Positions 8,455 through 15,685 of a stretch of DNA of 64,000 bases are shown here, in pieces. A program made the position numbers and the translations under genes. The notes beneath the pieces are model-generated. The model made no database searches. It was given only the letters and a program-made list of their open reading frames with translations, and was not told where the DNA came from. Within the stretch, counting starts at the first letter, position 1. Each line of letters starts with the position of its first letter. The DNA is from PALSA-1006 sp964571195 (lineage in GTDB: Bacteria; Pseudomonadota; Gammaproteobacteria; Burkholderiales; Gallionellaceae), in NCBI GenBank assembly GCA_964571195.1, contig CAZNAD010000004.1:62001-126000 (forward strand), given 5' to 3'.

Positions 8455-8983
8455 GCGGCCAGGTCAGCTCGATACGCCCGCAGTTCGGCAGGCTCGCGAG
8501 TACGACGGCAGCAGCCGAAGTGGTGAGGCCTTGTGCGGCGAGGATGGGGTTCTCGTGCGAGACCGCCAATATATGCCCGGCTGGATGACGTGCGGCGAGT
8601 TCGTCCAGAAGGTCGCGCAGACGTTCCATCTGTTCCAGAAACGACTCACCCGCTGGTGTTTTGAAATGCAGCGGATCGCGTTTCACCTGGTCGTTGAATG
8701 CATCCACCGGCTGTCCGTCCATGCCCGAGCGGCGCTCGTTCAGACGCGGATCAATGCGCAGCGGCAACGTCCGGCCTTGTAGCAGGATGGCCAGCGTCTC
8801 CTGGGCACGCGGAAACTCCGACACATAAGCGTGAGTGTAGTGCTCGTCACGTAGCGTGGCAGCCAATGCTTCCGCCTGGGCGATGCCTTTGGCGGTGAGG
8901 TGTACGGGTCTGGTCGGGTCATCGTTGATGAAATGGCCGACGTTGGCTTCACTCTCGCCGTGTCGAATCAGGGTGATCTTCAT
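8435..8983 (-). CDS. Histidine phosphatase family protein
   Basis: A 182-residue member of the phosphoglycerate-mutase-like branch 1 histidine phosphatases. The phosphorylated histidine is in IRHGESEAN (His8). The second histidine is in AVSHENP. The acid/base glutamate is probably in LNERRSGMDGQPV. Substrate unknown; such enzymes dephosphorylate sugars, nucleotides or cofactor precursors. It converges on the kinase and overlaps its end by 20 bases. The upstream region is occupied by a MITE, with about 30 bases between the start codon and the element. Confidence 0.9.
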   Translation of the reverse strand: MKITLIRHGESEANVGHFINDDPTRPVHLTAKGIAQAEALAATLRDEHYTHAYVSEFPRAQETLAILLQGRTLPLRIDPRLNERRSGMDGQPVDAFNDQVKRDPLHFKTPAGESFLEQMERLRDLLDELAARHPAGHILAVSHENPILAAQGLTTSAAAVVLASLPNCGRIELTWPPIPAPV

Positions 8984-9012
8984 GTGTCTGGGTTGGTTCT
9001 TTCGTTTGTCCT

Positions 9013-9189
9013 GGGAAGGTCTGATTAAGTCCGAAAACTATGGTTCGATACATTTTGCGTGCCGCGAAACTTCGTTTTCCGTTCGTCCCGAGTGTCGCGC
9101 TTGCGCGATGTATCGAGGGAGCGAACGGAAAACGAGCTTGCGAGTTTCGCTAAAACACTCACCACGAACGGACTTAATCAGACCTTCCC
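9013..9189. mobile_element. MITE-like element, copy 2 (177 bp)
   Basis: Terminal inverted repeats of 21 bases, beginning GGGAAGGTCTGATTAAGTCC, at 9013-9033 and 9169-9189. The inside matches copy 1 in the same orientation but without the 56-bp insertion. It keeps the inner dyad CGTTTTCCGTTCGTCCCGAG with GGGAGCGAACGGAAAACG. There is no coding frame. The right flank CTAAATCA is shared with copy 1. Confidence 0.82.
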
Positions 9190-9282
9190 TAAATCATACA
9201 ATATTCGTCGGGATTGAACTTTATTCGTGCTGGCCGGTCATAGCATCCGAGTGAACCGCTCATCGTTATGAAAGGACACATC

Positions 9283-9360
9283 ATGAAGAAGTATCTGGTA
9301 TTGATCGCATTGACCGTTTCTGAATGGATCGCTGTTTTGACCTACACCGTCCCGGTCTAA
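9283..9360 (+). CDS. Candidate 25-residue hydrophobic peptide upstream of arsR
   Basis: A short open frame, MKKYLVLIALTVSEWIAVLT ending in YTVPV, preceded by AAGGA at good spacing from its ATG. Two lysines followed by a hydrophobic run resemble a tiny single-pass membrane peptide or a leader. It ends 108 bases before the arsR -35 box, so it has its own transcript if expressed. No family is recognised; expression is unproven. Confidence 0.4.
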   Translation: MKKYLVLIALTVSEWIAVLTYTVPV

Positions 9361-9468
9361 GCGCGGGACGCTTCCAAGCATCGTTATTCCCTGATCGAAA
9401 AATTGCCGCGCTGATGCGCGGCAAAGTGCGTTGCCGCGAGAAAGTTTCTGTGCGGCGGCCTCTGCTGC

Positions 9469-9506
9469 TTGCAATGGTTTTAATATTTCCATAATATTGG
9501 AAATAT
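9469..9506 (+). promoter_or_regulatory. arsR promoter overlapped by ArsR operator
   Basis: A -35 box TTGCAA (9469-9474), 17-base spacer and -10 box TAATAT (9492-9497). A perfect 9-base inverted repeat, ATATTTCCA (9483-9491) and TGGAAATAT (9498-9506), has the -10 box as its exact spacer. A repressor bound to this dyad would block the promoter, as expected for autoregulation by an ArsR/SmtB dimer released by arsenite. Confidence 0.8.
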
Positions 9507-9529
9507 AAAATCATTTGCACGGGGTGAAG

Positions 9530-9847
9530 ATGAAGATCGAGGTGGCAGTCGATGCGTTGGCGGCACTGGCACAGGAATCGCGTCTGTCGGTGTTCCGTCT
9601 GCTGGTGCAGGCGGGGAAAGAGGGCATGGCAGCCGGTGTGTTGGGGGAGCGTTTGGCTATTCCGCCCGCCACGCTGTCGTTCCATCTGAAGACACTGAGC
9701 CATGCAAAGCTGGTCAAATCACGCAGCGAAGGGCGTTTTGTCATCTACAGCGCCAACTATGCCGAGATGGACAGGCTGATCGCTTACCTCACCGAGCATT
9801 GTTGCGCCGGGGACGGTGCGCAGTGTCAGCCGATCAAGAAATGTTAA
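9530..9847 (+). CDS. arsR: ArsR/SmtB family arsenite-responsive repressor
   Basis: A 105-residue winged-helix repressor of the operon it heads. The recognition helix region is PPATLSFHLKTLSHAKLV, followed by the wing SRSEGRFVIYS. The classic CVC(D) arsenic site in the DNA-binding helix is absent. Instead the C-terminus carries EHCCAGDGAQCQPIKKC (Cys91, Cys92, Cys99, Cys105). This recalls the C-terminal three-cysteine arsenite site of Acidithiobacillus ferrooxidans ArsR. The ATG at 9530 is chosen for the first conserved helix; a GTG at 9524 or TTG at 9515 would add a few residues. It is followed closely by arsC and acr3. Confidence 0.93.
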   Translation: MKIEVAVDALAALAQESRLSVFRLLVQAGKEGMAAGVLGERLAIPPATLSFHLKTLSHAKLVKSRSEGRFVIYSANYAEMDRLIAYLTEHCCAGDGAQCQPIKKC

Positions 9848-9865
9848 TGACGCGAAAAAGGAAGA

Positions 9866-10369
9866 ATGGACATGAGTGAACAAACCTACAACGTGCTGGT
9901 GTTGTGTACCGGCAATTCCGCCCGCAGCATCTTGGGTGAAGTGTTGTTCAATACGCTGGGCAAAGGCAAATTCAAGGCCTACAGCGCGGGCAGCAAACCT
10001 GCCGGAAAAGTGAATCCGGGGGCACTGGAGTGGTTGAAAGCGAATGGACATCCGACCGAGGGATTGCGCAGCAAGAGTTGGGATGAATTCGCCGCTCCCG
10101 GCGCGCCCGAGTTCGACTTCATCTTCACCGTATGTGACAACGCGGCGGGTGAGGCCTGTCCGTTGTGGCTGGGTAAACCGGCTACGGCGCATTGGGGCAT
10201 TCCCGACCCTGCGCACATCGAAGGCGACGAAGCACGCCGCGCCGCGTTCAGGAAGGCCGCCGATCAGTTGTCGCGGCGCATCCAGTTGTTTCTGAGTCTG
10301 CCTATCGAAAAATTGGACAAGCTGACATTAAAAGAGAAACTCGCCGAGATCGGACGCATACAGGACTGA
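9866..10369 (+). CDS. arsC: Arsenate reductase, low-molecular-weight phosphatase type
   Basis: Reduces arsenate to arsenite in the cytoplasm, with electrons usually from thioredoxin. The 167-residue protein has the P-loop CTGNSAR (Cys14 to Arg20), a redox cysteine pair Cys90 and Cys98 in FTVCDNAAGEACP, and the general acid in WGIPDPA. These correspond to the three-cysteine relay of the Staphylococcus-type enzyme. The C-terminus is about 30 residues longer than the minimal enzyme. The start may be 9866 or the second ATG at 9872; the AAGGAAG site fits either. It ends 3 bases before acr3. Confidence 0.93.
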   Translation: MDMSEQTYNVLVLCTGNSARSILGEVLFNTLGKGKFKAYSAGSKPAGKVNPGALEWLKANGHPTEGLRSKSWDEFAAPGAPEFDFIFTVCDNAAGEACPLWLGKPATAHWGIPDPAHIEGDEARRAAFRKAADQLSRRIQLFLSLPIEKLDKLTLKEKLAEIGRIQD

Positions 10370-10372
10370 GCC

Positions 10373-11413
10373 ATGAGCATCTTCGAACGTTATCTGACCC
10401 TGTGGGTCTTTCTGTGCATCATCGTCGGTGTGGTGCTGGGGCAGGTCATCCCTGCGCCGTTCCACTGGCTGGGTACGCTGGAGGTCGCCAAGGTCAATAT
10501 CCCGGTCGGTCTGCTGATATGGGTGATGATCATCCCCATGTTGCTGCGTATCGACTTCGGCGCGTTGCACGAGGTGCGCAAACACTGGCGCGGCATCGGT
10601 GTCACGCTGTTCATCAATTGGGCGGTGAAACCGTTCTCGATGGCGCTGCTGGGCTGGTTGTTCATCCGTCACCTGTTCGCCCCGTATTTGCCCGCTGAAC
10701 AACTCGACAGCTACATCGCCGGACTGGTGCTGCTCGCTGCGGCTCCCTGCACCGCGATGGTGTTCGTGTGGAGCCGTTTGGTGAACGGCGAGCCGCTGTT
10801 CACCTTGAGCCAGGTCGCACTCAACGATGCCATCATGGTGTTTGCCTTTGCGCCGCTGGTGGCGTTGTTGCTCGGCATGTCGTCCATCATCGTGCCATGG
10901 GATACCCTGTTGGTCTCGGTGGTGTTGTACATCGTGCTGCCGGTGTTGCTGGCGCAGATGTGGCGCAAGTTGCTGCTGGCACGCGGCGAAGAGACGTTAC
11001 AACGCACCTTGACGGCGCTCGGCCCCATCTCCATCTCCGCGCTGCTGCTGACGCTGGTGCTGCTGTTCGCCTTTCAGGGCAAAGCCATCGTCGAACAACC
11101 GCTCATCATTCTGCTGCTGGCCGTGCCCATCACCATCCAAGTGTATTTCACCTCAGGCTTGGCGTATTGGCTCAATCGCCGCGTCGGTGAAGCACATTGT
11201 GTGGCGGGGCCATCGGCCTTGATCGGAGCTTCCAATTTTTTCGAGCTGGCCGTCGCTGCCGCCATCAGTTTGTTCGGTTTTGAGTCCGGCGCGGCGCTGG
11301 CTACGGTGGTCGGTGTGCTGATCGAAGTGCCGGTGATGCTGAGCGTGGTGTATCTGGTGAAGCGTAGCCAGGGGTGGTATCAGGACGGAGCGAAAGAACA
11401 CTCTGCTCGATAA
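10373..11413 (+). CDS. acr3: Arsenite efflux permease, ACR3 family
   Basis: Exports the arsenite made by ArsC across the inner membrane using the proton motive force. The 346-residue protein has about ten membrane segments. The essential cysteine is in LAAAPCTAMVFVWS (Cys126), and the conserved acidic residue of the last helices is in GVLIEVPVM. It is the last gene of arsR-arsC-acr3. There is no arsA ATPase or arsH nearby, so this is a minimal three-gene operon. Confidence 0.95.
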   Translation: MSIFERYLTLWVFLCIIVGVVLGQVIPAPFHWLGTLEVAKVNIPVGLLIWVMIIPMLLRIDFGALHEVRKHWRGIGVTLFINWAVKPFSMALLGWLFIRHLFAPYLPAEQLDSYIAGLVLLAAAPCTAMVFVWSRLVNGEPLFTLSQVALNDAIMVFAFAPLVALLLGMSSIIVPWDTLLVSVVLYIVLPVLLAQMWRKLLLARGEETLQRTLTALGPISISALLLTLVLLFAFQGKAIVEQPLIILLLAVPITIQVYFTSGLAYWLNRRVGEAHCVAGPSALIGASNFFELAVAAAISLFGFESGAALATVVGVLIEVPVMLSVVYLVKRSQGWYQDGAKEHSAR

Positions 11414-11500
11414 GCGGTAGTCTGCCACTCACTCAGGTTGCTTCGCTCGTGTGTGTATCGGGTATCATGTGCCGCATCAAAGTTAAGAGCCGAAACGAAA

Positions 11501-12337
11501 ATGAACCTGATGTCGCGCGGTGTTGTTCTGTTGCTCGCTGGTGCGGTGTTTCCCGTGTCCGCATTCGCGGACATTTCCGCTATCGAGGAGGCCAATAGTC
11601 AACTCGTCGTACGCTCCATTTCGACCAATGTCGATTACATCGAGATCGGCAATGGTCGCCTGGGGACGACCGTCGGGACGCTGGATACGGAGACGGGGCC
11701 GGTGTCCGGTATCGCGCTGGGTGTTTCGGCGATGGGAGATGTGCTCTTTGGTCACGATCTGCTCAAGGCCGAATACGATTATTCCAGTGGACATACCGAC
11801 TATATCGGTTCGTATCAGGGCGGAACTTACGGCTCGGTGGTGCAGACTTCCGGTGCGGTGTTGTCCAATTACCTGCTGCGTTACGGAGCAGGGTTTGAGT
11901 TGGGCCGTTCGGCGATGCTGATCCCTTATCTTGAGACCGGACATCACTCTTGGGATCGGGGAGTGAACTATGGCGAGTTCTATACCCATCGCTATTACGG
12001 TGCGGGGGTGTCGGGGCAGTATGCGTTGGGCAGCAGGCTGGTTTTGTCGCTTGAGGCGATGTATGGGCGAACCAGCGAGTCGGCGATTGTGATCAACGGC
12101 GGCGGGGGCTACAGCGGATTTACTGCACCACTTGGCGACTCGGTTTTGCACAAGGCCGGAATGGCGATGGACTATGCCTTGAGTCCGATCTTGCATATCA
12201 GTCTGGGTGTCGAATACGTCGCGTTCGACTACGGTATCAGTCCGACCTACCGCACTTCCGCCACCACGGTATCGTGGGAGCCGGACAGTCGCACCAAATA
12301 TACGATCCTCAAGTTCGGGCTGGGGCAGTCGTTTTAA
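11501..12337 (+). CDS. Putative outer-membrane beta-barrel protein
   Basis: A 278-residue protein with a signal peptide (from MNLMSRGVVLLLAGAVFPV, cleavage after SAFA) and a body rich in alternating aromatic and polar residues, ending in KFGLGQSF. The terminal Phe fits recognition by the BAM machinery. The sequence alternates short turns with strands such as LLRYGAGFELG and LHISLGVEYVAFDYGI. No named family is recognised. An upstream in-frame start at 11438 would bury the signal peptide and is unlikely. It follows acr3 by about 90 bases and may or may not belong to the ars transcript. Confidence 0.72.
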   Translation: MNLMSRGVVLLLAGAVFPVSAFADISAIEEANSQLVVRSISTNVDYIEIGNGRLGTTVGTLDTETGPVSGIALGVSAMGDVLFGHDLLKAEYDYSSGHTDYIGSYQGGTYGSVVQTSGAVLSNYLLRYGAGFELGRSAMLIPYLETGHHSWDRGVNYGEFYTHRYYGAGVSGQYALGSRLVLSLEAMYGRTSESAIVINGGGGYSGFTAPLGDSVLHKAGMAMDYALSPILHISLGVEYVAFDYGISPTYRTSATTVSWEPDSRTKYTILKFGLGQSF

Positions 12338-12369
12338 CGCGGCTGTCCGTTTCCGGTCGGGCTAACCGC

Positions 12370-13287
12370 TTACGGTATCGCCACTGCTTCGAGTAGTTCC
12401 CTGCTCAGTCTTTCACTATCCGATGTCGGCACGTCTTGCACGCTATGCAGGCGGTGTCCCGCTACGCCGGGCAATACGGCCTGGATGTCTTCCGGGATGA
12501 CCGCATCGCGTCCGTCGAGCATGGCCCAGGCACGTGCGGCGGCAAGCAGGGCGAGTCCGGCGCGCGGGGAGAGTCCGTGCAGGTAACGCGCTGATTCGCG
12601 TGTGTGGCGCAAGATGGCCTGCACATAGTCGAGCAAGGCGGGGGAGACGAATACTTGCCGGACTTGTTGTTGCAGAGCCAGTAGTTCGGCAGTTTCCATT
12701 TGCGGGGTGAGTCCTGCGACGATGTCGCGTCTGTCCACGCCGGAGAGCAGGCCGCGCTCCGCCTGCGCGTCGGGATAGCCCAGTTGGATACGCATCAGGA
12801 AACGGTCGAGTTGTGATTCCGGCAGGGGGAAGGTACCGATCTGGTGTGTCGGGTTCTGCGTGGCGATGACAAAGAACGGCTGCGGCAGCGGGCGGGTCAT
12901 GCCTTCGCTGGTGACCTGTTGTTCTTCCATCGCTTCCAGTAGCGCGCTCTGGGTCTTGGGTGTAGCGCGGTTCACTTCGTCGGCAAGGATCATCTGCGCG
13001 AAGATCGGCCCCGCCTGGAATTTGAATTCGCCGCTGTCGCGCTGGAAGATGGAAACGCCGAGGATGTCGGCGGGCAACATGTCGCTGGTGAACTGGATGC
13101 GCTGGAATTGCAGGCCGAGAGTCTTAGCCAGCACATGCGCCAGCGTGGTTTTGCCGACACCGGGCAGGTCTTCGATCAACAGATGGCCGTGCGCCAGCAG
13201 ACAGGTGAGTGCCAGCCTGATCTGATGCGGCTTGCCGAGAATGACCTGCTCGGTCTGGGTGATGACATTGTGAAGAGGATGATTCAT
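12370..13287 (-). CDS. MoxR family AAA+ ATPase
   Basis: A 305-residue AAA+ ATPase of the MoxR/RavA group, thought to act as a chaperone in assembling or maturing protein complexes. Walker A is LPGVGKTT (41-48), Walker B ILADEVNRA, sensor 1 FVIATQNPTHQ and sensor 2 SPRAGLALL. The start follows CGGAG. In most genomes MoxR sits next to a DUF58 protein and a transglutaminase-like protein. Here those partners lie 29 kb away (42.3-43.3 and 40.2-42.1 kb), leaving this gene alone beside repeats. Confidence 0.93.
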   Translation of the reverse strand: MNHPLHNVITQTEQVILGKPHQIRLALTCLLAHGHLLIEDLPGVGKTTLAHVLAKTLGLQFQRIQFTSDMLPADILGVSIFQRDSGEFKFQAGPIFAQMILADEVNRATPKTQSALLEAMEEQQVTSEGMTRPLPQPFFVIATQNPTHQIGTFPLPESQLDRFLMRIQLGYPDAQAERGLLSGVDRRDIVAGLTPQMETAELLALQQQVRQVFVSPALLDYVQAILRHTRESARYLHGLSPRAGLALLAAARAWAMLDGRDAVIPEDIQAVLPGVAGHRLHSVQDVPTSDSERLSRELLEAVAIP

Positions 13288-13306
13288 GGCGCTCCGTGAA
13301 ATCTAG

Positions 13307-13355
13307 CCCGTTCGTCCTGAGTAGGCGCGTAGCGCCGTATCGAAGGGTGAACGGG
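13307..13355. repeat. Palindromic repeat bracketing the GIY-YIG gene, left copy
   Basis: Begins CCCGTTCGTCCTGAGTAGGC and ends GAACGGG (13349-13355), forming an imperfect dyad with GTATCGAAGG on the right side. It is 11 bases from the stop codon of the GIY-YIG gene. An inverted relative lies at 13688-13746. The motif TTCGTCCnGAG...GTATCGA(A/G)GG...GAACGG is also the core of the MITEs. Confidence 0.75.
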
Positions 13356-13366
13356 CGGGTTGATGG

Positions 13367-13672
13367 TCAACTTTTCCGTTTGCTGTATTTGCCAAAGTCT
13401 TTTTTGGCCAACCGTGCGACATCTGTCCAGTTGCCGCACATCATGGCTTCCTTTTTCTTGCGGCTCCATCCCTTGACTTGTATTTCGGCGGCTAGGGCTT
13501 CGTCGCGCGACGTGCATTCCTGCGACCATGCAAGCTTGATTGGCAGACGGCTGGAAGTATAACCGTTGCCCAAGCCGGACTGATGTTCGCCAATTCTTTT
13601 TTCAAGGTTGTCCGTATGGCCTGTGTAGTAGGAACCATCACTACAGCGCAGGATGTATACCCAAAAGGTCAT
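13367..13672 (-). CDS. Small GIY-YIG nuclease-domain protein
   Basis: A 101-residue stand-alone GIY-YIG domain (UPF0213/YhbQ-like size). The hallmark strands are WVYILRCSDGSYYTGHT (the YIL and YTG elements at about residues 4-17), followed by a conserved Arg in LEKRIGEHQ. The metal-binding glutamate is in EALAAEIQVKGWSRKKKEAM. Related proteins cut DNA, but functions of the short ones are poorly known. The ATG at 13672 has AAGGA upstream; a TTG two codons earlier is possible. The gene is enclosed by inverted palindromic repeats and sits 93 bases from a MITE, suggesting a mobile cassette. Confidence 0.9.
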   Translation of the reverse strand: MTFWVYILRCSDGSYYTGHTDNLEKRIGEHQSGLGNGYTSSRLPIKLAWSQECTSRDEALAAEIQVKGWSRKKKEAMMCGNWTDVARLAKKDFGKYSKRKS

Positions 13673-13687
13673 ATTCAAGTCCTTTAT

Positions 13688-13746
13688 CCCTCGATACGGT
13701 GTCGCCTACTTCCTTCGATACGGCTTCGCCTACTCAGGACGAACGG
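13688..13746. repeat. Palindromic repeat bracketing the GIY-YIG gene, right copy (inverted)
   Basis: In reverse complement it reads CCGTTCGTCCTGAGTAGGCG followed by two GTATCGA units, i.e. the same element as 13307-13355 in opposite orientation, with a partial internal duplication (TCGATACGG twice). It lies 15 bases upstream of the GIY-YIG start codon, so it may also influence its promoter. Confidence 0.75.
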
Positions 13747-13765
13747 TTTGGAAATGATCTATTGG

Positions 13766-13944
13766 AAGGTCTAATTAAGTCCGTTCGTGGTGAGTGTTTT
13801 AGCGAAACTCGCAAGCTCGTTTTCCGTTCGCTCCCTCGATACACCGCGCAAGCGCGGCACTCGGGACGAACGGAAAACGCCTCGCAGAGGTTCTAGCACC
13901 CTCTGGGTGTATCGAACCATGGTTTTCGGACTTAATCAGACCTT
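13766..13944. mobile_element. MITE-like element, copy 3 (179 bp, reverse orientation)
   Basis: Terminal inverted repeats AAGGTCTAATTAAGTCCG (13766-13783) and CGGACTTAATCAGACCTT (13927-13944), one mismatch. The interior is the reverse complement of copies 1 and 2, with a diverged segment containing a small hairpin AGAGGTTCTAGCACCCTCT. It ends 2 bases before the stop codon of the downstream minus-strand gene, so the tail of that gene abuts the element. Confidence 0.82.
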
Positions 13945-13946
13945 TC

Positions 13947-14315
13947 CTATATCAACACCGCAGCGATCACTTTACGGTCTTCGGCGGCGAGGATGTTGTA
14001 GGTGCGGCAGGCCGCTGGCGTGTCCATGAACTCGATGGCGATACGTGCGGCGACGAGATTCCGGTACAGCTCGGGACGGGCGAATTGCTGCCTTGTCCCT
14101 GTGCCGAGCAGCAACACTTCCGGCTTAAGTTCGAGGAAATAGTCGAAATGGGCAGCCGTCAGGCTGGCGAAATCGACGGCACTCCAGTCGGTGCGCACCG
14201 CACCGGACATCACCACGACGGGTTGCCGGTGGCGATGGCCGTTGATATCGACATAACCTTCCCCGTAGCCGGTGAACAGGCGTCGGTCCGAATCCGTCTG
14301 CTGATGTAATCCCAA
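13947..14315 (-). CDS. Mth938-like domain (DUF498) protein
   Basis: A small cytoplasmic protein of the DUF498/Mth938 family, related to the human complex I assembly factor NDUFAF3; the bacterial role is unknown. Family marks are FTGYGEGYVDING near the start, LLLGTGTRQQF in the middle and FMDTPAACRTYNILAAEDRKVIAAVLI at the end. No ATG start exists. The TTG at 14315 has GGAG eight bases upstream and gives 122 residues starting GLHQQTDSD; a TTG at 14345 is the alternative. The last codons and TAG touch the end of MITE copy 3. Confidence 0.85.
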   Translation of the reverse strand: MGLHQQTDSDRRLFTGYGEGYVDINGHRHRQPVVVMSGAVRTDWSAVDFASLTAAHFDYFLELKPEVLLLGTGTRQQFARPELYRNLVAARIAIEFMDTPAACRTYNILAAEDRKVIAAVLI

Positions 14316-14437
14316 AACGCGGTCTCCATTTGCGGCGGGTAGCAACGGCGCGGTAGAATCACGGCCTTTGCAACGCCTTGTCTGAACGGTGGTGATTCTA
14401 CCATCGGCTTCGGTCCGGCAGATTAGGAAGACCTCAA

Positions 14438-15685
14438 GTGAAACCCGAAAAAGATACTGTTAAGCCCGTGCTGAAATCCACCAAGCTGGCGAACGTCTGT
14501 TACGACATTCGCGGCCCGGTCATGGCGCGAGCGAAACAGATGGAGGAAGAGGGACACCGTATCATCAAGCTGAACATCGGCAATCTCGCGCCGTTCGGTT
14601 TCGACGCGCCGGAAGAGATCCAGCAGGACGTGATCCTGAATCTGCCGAATTCGTCCGGCTATTCCGATTCCAAGGGATTGTTCGCCGCCCGCAAGGCGAT
14701 CATGCACTATACCCAGCAGAAGAAGATTGCGGGCGTCACCATCGACGACATCTTCATCGGCAACGGCGCATCCGAACTCATCGTGATGTGTATGCAGGGC
14801 TTGCTTAATCCCGGAGACGAAGTGCTGGTGCCCGCACCGGATTATCCATTGTGGACGGCAGCGGTGACACTGGCTGGCGGCACACCACGCCACTACCTGT
14901 GCGATGAGGCCAACGAGTGGAATCCCGACATGGCGGATATGCGCAGCAAGATCACGCCGAACACGCGCGCGATTGTTGTCATCAATCCCAACAATCCTAC
15001 GGGAGCGGTGTATTCCGACGCGATCCTGAAAGACATCATCCAACTCGCGCGCGAACACAACCTCATCATCTTCGCCGACGAGATCTACGACAAAGTGTTG
15101 TACGACGGTGTGACACATACCTCGATGGCATCGCTGGCGGACGACGTGCTGTTCGTCACGCTCAACGGCCTGTCCAAGAACTACCGTGCCTGCGGTTACC
15201 GCTCCGGCTGGATGGTGGTGTCCGGCGATAAGAAACACGCACAGGATTATCTGGACGGTCTGAACATTCTCGCTTCGATGCGCCTGTGTTCCAACGTGCC
15301 GGGGCAATATGCCATCCAGACCGCACTCGGCGGTTACCAGAGCATCAACGATCTGGTTGCCCCCGGAGGGCGTCTGCACAAACAGCGCGAGCTGGCCTAC
15401 AACCTGCTCACCGCCATCCCCGGTGTGACCTGCGTCAAACCGAAGGCTGCGCTGTACCTGTTTCCCAAGCTCGATCCCAAGATGTACCCCATCAAGAACG
15501 ACCAGAAATTCATCCTCGAACTGCTGGAGGCGGAGAAGGTGCTGGTGGTGCAGGGCAGCGGTTTCAACTGGAAGGCGACCGATCATTTGCGCATCGTGTT
15601 TCTGCCGAACTCGGATGACCTGATCGAAGCCATCGGACGCATCGCGCGTTTCCTGGAACACTATCGCAAGCAGCACGGCACATGA
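14438..15685 (+). CDS. Alanine-type PLP aminotransferase (AlaA-like)
   Basis: Fold-type I aminotransferase, 415 residues, very like the AlaA/YfbQ glutamate-pyruvate aminotransferases. It begins with CYDIRGPVMARAKQMEEEG and KLNIGNLAPFGF. The cofactor lysine is in LNGLSKNYRACGYRSGW, with the conserved NPNNPTGAVY and DEIYDKVLYDG upstream. The start is GTG at 14438 with AGGAAG before it. It overlaps the acetyltransferase gene by 4 bases and leads into hom and thrC, suggesting an amino-acid operon in which nitrogen is moved between alanine, glutamate and the aspartate family. Confidence 0.92.
   Translation: MKPEKDTVKPVLKSTKLANVCYDIRGPVMARAKQMEEEGHRIIKLNIGNLAPFGFDAPEEIQQDVILNLPNSSGYSDSKGLFAARKAIMHYTQQKKIAGVTIDDIFIGNGASELIVMCMQGLLNPGDEVLVPAPDYPLWTAAVTLAGGTPRHYLCDEANEWNPDMADMRSKITPNTRAIVVINPNNPTGAVYSDAILKDIIQLAREHNLIIFADEIYDKVLYDGVTHTSMASLADDVLFVTLNGLSKNYRACGYRSGWMVVSGDKKHAQDYLDGLNILASMRLCSNVPGQYAIQTALGGYQSINDLVAPGGRLHKQRELAYNLLTAIPGVTCVKPKAALYLFPKLDPKMYPIKNDQKFILELLEAEKVLVVQGSGFNWKATDHLRIVFLPNSDDLIEAIGRIARFLEHYRKQHGT

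Noticed and set aside
2914..13944. The dispersed repeats as a CRISPR array
   Set aside because: Copies are kilobases apart with terminal inverted repeats; there are no regular spacers and no cas genes.
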